From positions 1 through 12,680 of the forward strand of contig CABQIF010000058.1 in assembly GCA_902464115.1 (NCBI GenBank): 12,680 nt of DNA. The letters are read 5' to 3'. The notes under the pieces are model-generated. The model saw nothing but the letters and a program-made list of their open reading frames with translations. It searched no databases and had not been told where the DNA came from. The DNA comes from an uncultured Ruminococcus sp. (lineage in GTDB: Bacteria > Bacillota > Clostridia > Oscillospirales > Ruminococcaceae). The translations under genes and the position numbers were made by a program. Positions 7,837 to 12,680 of this stretch are shown one piece after another. The stretch's first letter is position 1. Each line of letters begins with the position of its first letter.

Positions 7837-8519
7837 GTCATATTTGTATCATAGAGGATGATGCAGCGATTGCAGAAATTGAACAGGATTATCTGGAAAT
7901 CAATGGGTTTACGGTATCCATTGCCACAGATGGCGTGTCTGGATTGAACTTAGCACAAACAGAATCGTTTGATTTGATCCTATTGGATTTGATGCTGCCG
8001 CAGTTGGATGGATTTACACTCTGCCGAAAACTACGGGAACGGCTGGATATTCCGATTCTGATGGTAACGGCAAAGAAAGAGGACATCGACAAGATCCGTG
8101 GGCTGGGATTGGGGGCAGATGATTACATTGTAAAGCCATTTTCGCCCGGGGAACTGGTGGCAAGGGTACAGGCACACATTGCAACCTACAAACGCCTGAA
8201 AACGCCGCAGGAAACTCAGCAGGAAATTACGGTTGGAGCAATTCGGATTTGTCCGAAGTCTCATCGGGTATTTGTTCGAGAACAGGAAGTTAGCTTGAAA
8301 AACAAGGAATATGAATTGCTGCTGTTTCTGGTGACGAATGCAGACACGGTTTTTGACCGAGAAACCTTATATGAACGCATCTGGGGCATGGATGCTATGG
8401 GCGATAATGCAACGGTTGCCGTTCATATCAATCGTCTACGGGAAAAATTAGAGGAAGACCCTTCGCATCCAAAATGCATTGAAACTGTATGGGGTGCAGG
8501 GTATCGGTTTCATGCATAG
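7833..8519 (+). CDS. OmpR/PhoB-family response regulator
   Basis: A 228-residue DNA-binding partner of the upstream kinase. The receiver domain (1-118) has acidic pocket E8-D9-D10, phosphoacceptor D52 (LLLDLMLPQLDG), T79 (MVTAK) and K101 (DYIVKPF). The winged-helix C-terminal domain (about 130-228) has SLKNKEYELLLFL, the recognition region TVAVHINRLREKL, and the wing GAGYRF. Shine-Dalgarno AAAGGGG precedes the ATG inside the kinase gene. The transporter start lies 14 bp after its stop, so the transporter is probably in the same operon and may be a target. Target sites not seen. Confidence 0.96.
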   Translation: MSHICIIEDDAAIAEIEQDYLEINGFTVSIATDGVSGLNLAQTESFDLILLDLMLPQLDGFTLCRKLRERLDIPILMVTAKKEDIDKIRGLGLGADDYIVKPFSPGELVARVQAHIATYKRLKTPQETQQEITVGAIRICPKSHRVFVREQEVSLKNKEYELLLFLVTNADTVFDRETLYERIWGMDAMGDNATVAVHINRLREKLEEDPSHPKCIETVWGAGYRFHA

Positions 8520-8533
8520 GAGATGAAGAAAAA

Positions 8534-9397
8534 ATGTGGTTGCTTTTTGCGTGTGGGTCTGCAATATTTGCAGGGGTTACCGCAGTTCTGGCGAAAATCG
8601 GCATGCAACACATCAATTCTACGGTTGCAACTGCTTTGCGGACAGGTGTTGTTCTGTTGTTCTCGTGGCTATTGGTGCTGCTGACTGGAACAATTTCCGG
8701 AATTGGAGCAATTTCCGGAAAAACATTCTTATTTTTAATTCTGTCCGGTTGTGCAACGGGTGCAAGCTGGCTCTGTTACTTTCAAGCGTTGCAGCTGGGC
8801 GATGTTAATCAGGTTGCACCGATTGACAAATCCAGCACCATTTTAACAATGTTGTTGGCGTTTCTCTTTTTAGGAGAAGCTTTGACTGTGCAAAAAATCA
8901 TTTGTATGCTGTTGATTGGAGCAGGTACATTCCTGATGTTGCCCAAACGCACACAAGCTAAAGCACAATCCACGACGAAAAAAGGATGGCTATTTTATGC
9001 CATCCTTTCTGCCGTTTTTGCAAGTTTGACTTCTATTTTGGGAAAAGTAGGGATTCAGAACATTGATTCCAACTTAGGAACAGCCATCCGAACGTGTGTG
9101 GTTTTGGTTATGGCATGGGTAATGGTATTTGTGACTGGACAGCAGCACAACTTGCGAGCACTGAACCGAAAAGATTTGTTGTTTTTGGTGCTCTCCGGAT
9201 TGACGACCGGACTTTCTTGGATGTGCTACTATCGAGCCTTGCAGGATGGTCTGGCGAGTGTGGTTGTGCCGATTGATAAACTGAGCATTTTGGTTACCAT
9301 TGCATTTTCGTCCTTCGTTTTAAAGGAACGATTGAATCGCCGTTCTGAAATCGGCTTAGGATTGTTGACCGTTGGAACGGTTTTGCTGGTGTTGTAA
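8534..9397 (+). CDS. EamA/DMT-family transporter with two repeat units
   Basis: A 287-residue multi-span permease of the drug/metabolite transporter superfamily. It is built from two EamA units: first half about 1-135, second about 157-287, joined by a polar linker (KRTQAKAQSTTKKG). The halves are clearly homologous: FAGVTAVLAKIGMQHINS against FASLTSILGKVGIQNIDS, ALRTGVVL against AIRTCVVL, TGASWLCYFQALQLG against TGLSWMCYYRALQDG, and APIDKSS against VPIDKLS. The start at ATG 8534 is preceded by AGGAG (8518-8522) 11 nt away, overlapping the regulator's stop. The upstream in-frame ATG at 8489 would run into the regulator gene and gives a non-hydrophobic extension. The stop (9395-9397) directly abuts the stop of the convergent gene. 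Such proteins export small metabolites; substrate unknown. Confidence 0.93.
   Translation: MWLLFACGSAIFAGVTAVLAKIGMQHINSTVATALRTGVVLLFSWLLVLLTGTISGIGAISGKTFLFLILSGCATGASWLCYFQALQLGDVNQVAPIDKSSTILTMLLAFLFLGEALTVQKIICMLLIGAGTFLMLPKRTQAKAQSTTKKGWLFYAILSAVFASLTSILGKVGIQNIDSNLGTAIRTCVVLVMAWVMVFVTGQQHNLRALNRKDLLFLVLSGLTTGLSWMCYYRALQDGLASVVVPIDKLSILVTIAFSSFVLKERLNRRSEIGLGLLTVGTVLLVL
8686..8721 (+). repeat. 18-bp tandem duplication inside eamA
   Basis: TGGAACAATTTCCGGAAT (8686-8703) is followed immediately by TGGAGCAATTTCCGGAAA (8704-8721), 16 of 18 identical and in frame. It encodes the doubled motif TISG-IGAISG in a loop between membrane segments. It has no counterpart in the second half of the protein. 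Confidence 0.8.
8978..9008 (-). terminator. minus-strand intrinsic terminator embedded in eamA
   Basis: AAAGGATGGC (8981-8990) and GCCATCCTTT (8999-9008) form a perfect 10-bp stem with an 8-nt loop. Read on the minus strand the stem ends in six T (8978-8983). It lies about 390 nt past the stop of the convergent zinc-ribbon gene and is the first clear terminator for that transcript. On the plus strand the T tract is short (TTTCTGCCG), so it should act mainly on minus transcription. Structure is seen; function is inferred. Confidence 0.65.
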
Positions 9398-9961
9398 TCA
9401 GTTTCCATAGAATAGATCTACAAAATCTCCGCTCCAAGTATAGTTTCTATAGGAGCCATAATCTGTTATTTCAAATGTTGTTGTTGCAGTATAACGATTA
9501 CCAGCCCAATCATATATATATCGATAAGTTCCTGTTGCACCAGAAACGGACGCATCAACACTGATTAAGTTCCAATCACTACCAGAACCGCCATACTTGT
9601 CTGCAAATACATTGGCTGCTTCAATCGCGATATCGGAATTCCCATTACACGGAATATTATAAGAATTAGTATTCTGATATTTTGATTCTTCTGTTCGTAA
9701 CCCTGTTACATATGTAGAGGATTCATCGGTATCAGTAATCTCATTAGAGTTATGATTTCCACTCTTCACAGCAACAAAAATAATCGCTATCATTAAGACA
9801 ATTCCCGCAATTATTATCCATGTTTTTTTGGATAATTTCTTTGGCTTTTCTTCTGGATTTTCTGTGTTGACAGTTCGTTGCACATCATCTTGTTTTTTAC
9901 CGCATTGATTACAGAATTTTGCATTGTCCTCCAGTTTATTTCCACAATATTTGCAAAACAT
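9398..9961 (-). CDS. zinc-ribbon, single-span membrane protein
   Basis: A 187-residue protein I cannot name beyond its architecture. The N-terminal zinc ribbon is FCKYCGNKL...AKFCNQCGKK, with C3, C6, C17 and C20 as the ligands. A lysine-rich charged linker (21-46) leads to one membrane helix at 48-65 (WIIIAGIVLMIAIIFVAV). The remaining C-terminal part of about 120 residues is rich in Ser, Thr, Asn and Tyr, with strand-like alternation (GTYRYIYDWAGNRYTATTTFEIT), so it is probably an extracellular beta domain. Start ATG 9961 has AAAGGGG 7 nt upstream and a near-consensus promoter. Composition is more A+T-rich, with different codon choice from the neighbouring transporter operon, which may mean separate acquisition. 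It lies between that operon and the cas genes and converges on eamA with no gap. Role unknown. Confidence 0.9.
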   Translation of the reverse strand: MFCKYCGNKLEDNAKFCNQCGKKQDDVQRTVNTENPEEKPKKLSKKTWIIIAGIVLMIAIIFVAVKSGNHNSNEITDTDESSTYVTGLRTEESKYQNTNSYNIPCNGNSDIAIEAANVFADKYGGSGSDWNLISVDASVSGATGTYRYIYDWAGNRYTATTTFEITDYGSYRNYTWSGDFVDLFYGN

Positions 9962-10019
9962 ATTTATACCCCTTTCATTTTTAACAAACGCATTTATTTC
10001 GCATTAAGATGTCGATTAT

Positions 10020-10048
10020 AGTATACCACTATTAGTTCTTTTTGTCAA
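10020..10048 (-). promoter_or_regulatory. near-consensus sigma-A promoter of the zinc-ribbon gene
   Basis: On the minus strand: TTGACA (10043-10048), exactly 17 bp, TATACT (10020-10025). Only one base differs from consensus, so the gene is probably well expressed unless repressed. The leader is about 50 nt. Confidence 0.9.
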
Positions 10049-10071
10049 CCCTAAAAGTTTTCTGCGAAAAT

Positions 10072-10084
10072 TGTAATAATTACA
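10072..10084. promoter_or_regulatory. 13-bp palindrome resembling a Fur/Zur-family 6-1-6 box
   Basis: TGTAATAATTACA is a perfect 6-1-6 inverted repeat. Bacillota Fur-family sites share this form (Zur core CGTAATnATTACG); only the outermost base on each side differs from the Zur core. It lies 24 bp upstream of the zinc-ribbon -35, not overlapping it. It could equally be a chance A+T palindrome. Confidence 0.35.
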
Positions 10085-10087
10085 GAG

Positions 10088-10127
10088 AAAGCATTCTTAC
10101 AGAAAGAAATTGTAAGAATGCTTTTTT
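10088..10127 (+). terminator. plus-strand intrinsic terminator between the zinc-ribbon gene and cas3
   Basis: AAAGCATTCTTAC (10088-10100) pairs over 13 bp with GTAAGAATGCTTT (10112-10124) around an 11-nt loop, running into TTTTTT (10122-10127). No plus-strand gene lies just upstream; the nearest is eamA, ending at 9397. It is therefore the first clear stop for read-through of the eamA operon and insulates the cas promoter. Confidence 0.88.
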
Positions 10128-10139
10128 ATCTTTGATTTT

Positions 10140-10166
10140 TGTCGAATTTTGTCGAATGTTGTCGAA
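10140..10166 (+). promoter_or_regulatory. three tandem Spo0A-type boxes upstream of the cas3 promoter
   Basis: TGTCGAA occurs at 10140-10146, 10150-10156 and 10160-10166, exactly 10 bp apart and in the same orientation, within a GTCGAAnnTT tandem repeat. TGNCGAA is the established Spo0A box, and tandem boxes one turn apart are the known head-to-tail binding arrangement of the Spo0A DNA-binding domain. The array ends 15 bp before the -35, a position suited to activation. One isolated TGTCGAA also occurs inside the GH31 gene (about 1446), as expected by chance. Match is seen; regulation is inferred. Confidence 0.55.
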
Positions 10167-10181
10167 CATTACAAAAAATCG

Positions 10182-10210
10182 TTGCAAAAACTGAAAAGAT
10201 GTGATAAAAT
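10182..10210 (+). promoter_or_regulatory. sigma-A promoter of the cas operon
   Basis: TTGCAA (10182-10187), a 17-bp spacer, then TAAAAT (10205-10210). The expected start is near 10217, leaving a leader of about 30 nt with Shine-Dalgarno AAAAAGG (10232-10238). Confidence 0.75.
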
Positions 10211-12128
10211 ATATGCATGCGAAAAATCAATAAAAAGGATGATTATATTGGAATATATTGCACACATTCGAGAAGAGGACGGAAAAGAACAGACTGTTTC
10301 TGAACACTCCAACAACGTTGCAAAAATCGCAAGTGAATTTGGGAAAGCTGTTCAGATGTCCCACACCGCTTGGCTACAGGGGATTTTGCATGATGCTGGA
10401 AAATTATGCACGGATTTTACAGAGTACATTCGTGGGGAAAGCGATGCCAAAAGGGGAGAAATTGACCATAGCTATATGGGTGCAAAGTATCTTGTGAACT
10501 TGGCGATGAAACTGTATAAAGAGAATAGGATTAATCCAAATGCGGCACTTTTAATTGGGCGAACGATTCTTTCTCATCATGGATTACATGATTGGCTTAC
10601 AGAGGATGGAAAAAATTATTTTAAGGAACGAATTTCTGTTGAAAAACAGGATAAAGAAGTCGAGTGTGCATTGCCAGAGATTGTTTTTGATGAAACATTG
10701 AAAAAGCAGTATCAGGAATCTGTGAAAGAGTATGATGCGGTGCAGCAGAAAATGGATCAACTTTACAAGGAAATGATTGCCAAAGGCGAACAGGAGAAAC
10801 GAGAACTTTCTGATGATGCAAAATCTGTGATCCCTGCTTTTTATCAAGGTTTTTTAGAACGGTTGATGCAGTCTATTCTAATGGATGCCGATCAGACAGA
10901 TGCAGCGAATTTTAACGATGACATTGTGTATACTTCACCCAAAGAATCAACAGCAGTTTGGAATGATATGGCGAAGCGAATGCAGAAAAAATGTATAGCA
11001 TTCCGTAAGAAAACAGATGCTATTTCTCGTCGAAGAATGGATATTTCTGACCGTTGTGCAGCATTTGCAAATCATGATGTGAAAATCTGTCGATTAGTTG
11101 TTCCAACGGGTGGCGGAAAAACACTGTCTGCTTTACGATTTGCGATTGATTACAGTAAGAAGCATGACATTAATCAGATTTTCTATATTGCACCATTCAA
11201 TTCTATTTTAGAGCAGAATAGTGATGTAATTCGAGAGATTGCAGGCGAAGAGAATTTTTTGGAACATCATTCTAATGTTTTTTCTCGATTGGAAGAAAAT
11301 GAAAATGAAACAGAAAAACTGTCTGATTATCAAATGCGAACAGAACGTTGGGATGTGCCAGTGATTGCAACCACATTGGTGCAGTTCCTCAATGCTCTTT
11401 TTGACGGAAAATCCTCTTCTGTGCGAAGAATGCACCATCTATGCCATGCGGTGATCATCATAGATGAAGTGCAGGCAATTCCTGCAAAGTGTGTACACCT
11501 GTTTAACTTGGCAATGAATTTTCTGACGCATGTTTGTGGAAGCACGGTTGTGCTCTGTTCCGCAACACAGCCTTGTCTGGAACAAGCAGAATACCCCATT
11601 CTATTAGATGAACAGGAAAGCATGACGGCTGATTTTCAGGCGGATTTTGATGCATTTCGGCGGACAGTTTTGCATTCTGCTGGGAAAAAATCTTTTTCCT
11701 ATGAGGATGCAGCGGATTTTTGTACCGAACAGTATCAGAAAAATGGAAATCTGTTGCTGGTTGTCAACACCAAACAAGCTGCCTTGACGATGTTTCAAAA
11801 GTTAAAGGAACGAAATGGTGAATCGGCAACGGTCTTACATTTAAGTACGAATATGTGCCCAGCACACCGGCGAACGGTGATTCAACAGATGCGGGAGCAG
11901 TTGGCAGCCCATCAGCCTTTGATTTGCGTAACAACGCAATTGATTGAAGCAGGTGTTGATATTTCTTTCCGTTGCGTGGTGCGGTCAATGTCGGGGTTGG
12001 ATCATGCCGCACAGGCAGCCGGTCGTTGCAATCGAAATGGGGAATATGACTGCTGTTCCGTTTATTTGATACAGCTGGAAGAAGAAACATTAGCGGCTGC
12101 TTTAAAACAGATTGCAGACGAGCAGGAA

Positions 12129-12153
12129 TCCTCTTCTTTCATGAAAAAGAGGA
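12129..12153. repeat. quasi-palindrome at the cas3 frameshift
   Basis: The left arm TCCTCTTCTTTCA (12129-12141) and right arm TGAAAAAGAGGA (12142-12153) are inverse complements except that the right arm lacks one base. Adding a G to give TGAAAGAAGAGGA makes the arms perfect and joins the two reading frames. The run of five A (12144-12148) lies in the right arm. Confidence 0.75.
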
Positions 12154-12664
12154 CTTATTGCATCCGGAAATCATGCAGTGCTATTTTGAAAATTATCTGA
12201 CAACGTTTCAAAATCAATTTTCTTATTTATTGCCGGATTTAGGAAATGAAACACTGCTGCGGTTGTTATCTACCAATGCCAACAATGTGAACCGGGCGGA
12301 ATCTCAGACGCATAAAAGAATACAAACGAGTTTGAAAAATCATGCACAGGCATTCCGTACAGCTGGCAAAAAATTTCAAGTGATTGCGGAACAAATCACA
12401 GATATTTTAGTGCCTTATGGAGAAGGAAATGATTTAATCTCAGATTTAAATGGGGAACTTTATGGGAATGACTATTCGAAATTGCTGCGAAAAGCACAGC
12501 AATATTTGGTTTCTGTTTACAGCGGAACTTTAAAAGCTTTGGAAGCGAAAGATGCATTGATCCAATTAAATTCAGGTGTTCTTTCATTAAAATCCGGATA
12601 TTATTCCTCAGAGCAGGGAGTTTGTGTAGATGGAATGATTTCTATGGAGGAATGCTTTTTATAA
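12133..12664 (+). pseudogene. cas3: Cas3 C-terminal domain, displaced into the -1 frame
   Basis: About 170 residues continue the Cas3 C-terminal domain, beginning near HEKEDLLHPEIMQCYFENY and ending GMISMEECFL. Conserved features of the domain are recognisable: the PEI..YFENY helix, LLRLLSTNANN, AFRTAGKKFQVIAEQ, ILVPYGEGNDLI and LLRKAQQYLVSVY. The frame is clean to its stop, so decay beyond the single shift is not evident. A TTG at 12158 has AGAGGA 4 nt upstream; a separate product started there is possible but the spacing is short. The junction cannot be placed exactly, because the -1 frame is open some way upstream. Confidence 0.8.
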
Positions 12665-12670
12665 AAATAA

Positions 12671-12680
12671 AAAAAAGGAG
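12671..12680 (+). promoter_or_regulatory. Shine-Dalgarno of the next cas gene, at the window edge
   Basis: AAAAAAGGAG ends at the last base, 16 nt after the cas3 stop. In subtype I-C operons the next gene is normally cas5. Only the ribosome site is in the window; no terminator separates it from cas3. Confidence 0.6.

Larger units (their letters stand above)
10248..12664 (+). pseudogene. cas3: Cas3 HD nuclease-helicase (probably subtype I-C), frameshifted near its C-terminus
   Basis: The effector nuclease-helicase of type I CRISPR interference, recruited by Cascade to nick, unwind and degrade target DNA. From TTG 10248 (MEYIAHIREEDG), the HD nuclease domain carries H20, H48-D49 (ILHDAGK), H74 (DHSYMG) and H110-H111 (SHHG). 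The helicase carries Walker A PTGGGKT (286-292), DEVQ (406-409), CSATQP (437-442) and motif VI QAAGRCNRNG (589-598). All catalytic motifs are intact. The frame ends at TGA 12198-12200 after 650 codons, but the family's C-terminal domain continues in the -1 frame to TAA 12662-12664. Restoring one base would give about 805 residues, a normal length. TTG 10248 is preferred: AAAAAGG is 9 nt upstream, whereas ATG 10239 abuts it and the far upstream TTG 10149 lies in the promoter. The N-terminus and two-part form suggest I-C; the rest of the operon is off the edge. It may be decayed, a sequencing slip, or rescued by frameshifting. Confidence 0.88.

Noticed and set aside
10155..10170. AATGTT-GTCG-AACATT as a LexA (SOS) box
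   Set aside because: The Bacillota SOS box has GAAC before GTTC; here the arms are in the opposite order, so the third Spo0A-type box explains the sequence better.
10149..10247. An earlier TTG start (10149) or ATG start (10239) for cas3
   Set aside because: The first would begin inside the Spo0A-like boxes, before the promoter; the second abuts the AAAAAGG ribosome site. TTG 10248 has proper spacing and matches the usual Cas3 N-terminus.
12141..12153. Programmed -1 frameshifting as the main explanation of the split cas3
   Set aside because: The heptamer is G AAA AAG rather than A AAA AAG, and no independent upstream Shine-Dalgarno-like or downstream stimulator is evident; kept only as a possibility in the findings.
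12661..12680. A CRISPR array at the right end
   Set aside because: No direct repeats with spacers are present; in this operon type the array follows cas2, well outside the window.

Overview
The window looks like chromosomal DNA of a low-to-mid G+C, Gram-positive Bacillota, most likely a gut or rumen Ruminococcus/Oscillospiraceae-type Clostridia. The evidence is purine-rich Shine-Dalgarno sites 7-11 nt before starts (two of them TTG), consensus sigma-A promoters with 17-bp spacers, and a GH31 alpha-glucosidase that resembles the gut enzyme Ro-alphaG1 as I remember it. The genus is an inference.

Layout. (a) 1-1775, minus: a GH31 alpha-glucosidase, cut by the left edge. It is transcribed divergently from an AraC-type regulator (1908-2786, plus). 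The 132-bp gap holds two 18-bp direct repeats 21 bp apart, lying on the araC promoter, which look like the regulator's operator. (b) 2877-3881, plus: an aldo/keto reductase with its own promoter and intrinsic terminator. (c) 4074-9397, plus: a P-type cation ATPase, a sensor histidine kinase, an OmpR-type response regulator and a two-repeat EamA transporter. The kinase promoter is embedded in the end of the ATPase gene; kinase, regulator and transporter form a tight operon. (d) 9398-9961, minus: a zinc-ribbon, single-span membrane protein. Its stop codon directly abuts the eamA stop, and each convergent transcript has its first clear terminator inside or beyond the opposing gene, so the two probably overlap as antisense RNAs. 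(e) 10248 to the right edge, plus: the start of a CRISPR-cas operon, probably subtype I-C. Its first gene is cas3 (N-terminal HD nuclease plus helicase), and a Shine-Dalgarno for the next gene, which is off the edge, is visible.

Two points stand out. The cas3 promoter (TTGCAA-17-TAAAAT) is preceded by three copies of TGTCGAA exactly 10 bp apart, each a perfect match to the Spo0A box (TGNCGAA); this would tie CRISPR interference to the sporulation/stationary-phase master regulator. Second, cas3 carries a -1 frameshift near 12130-12157. It separates an intact HD-helicase part (650 codons) from an intact C-terminal domain, and it sits in a quasi-palindrome whose asymmetry is exactly one base.

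No rRNA, tRNA, transposase, phage gene or CRISPR array was seen. The only non-coding stretch near 300 bases is 9962-10247, which is filled with regulatory elements described below.
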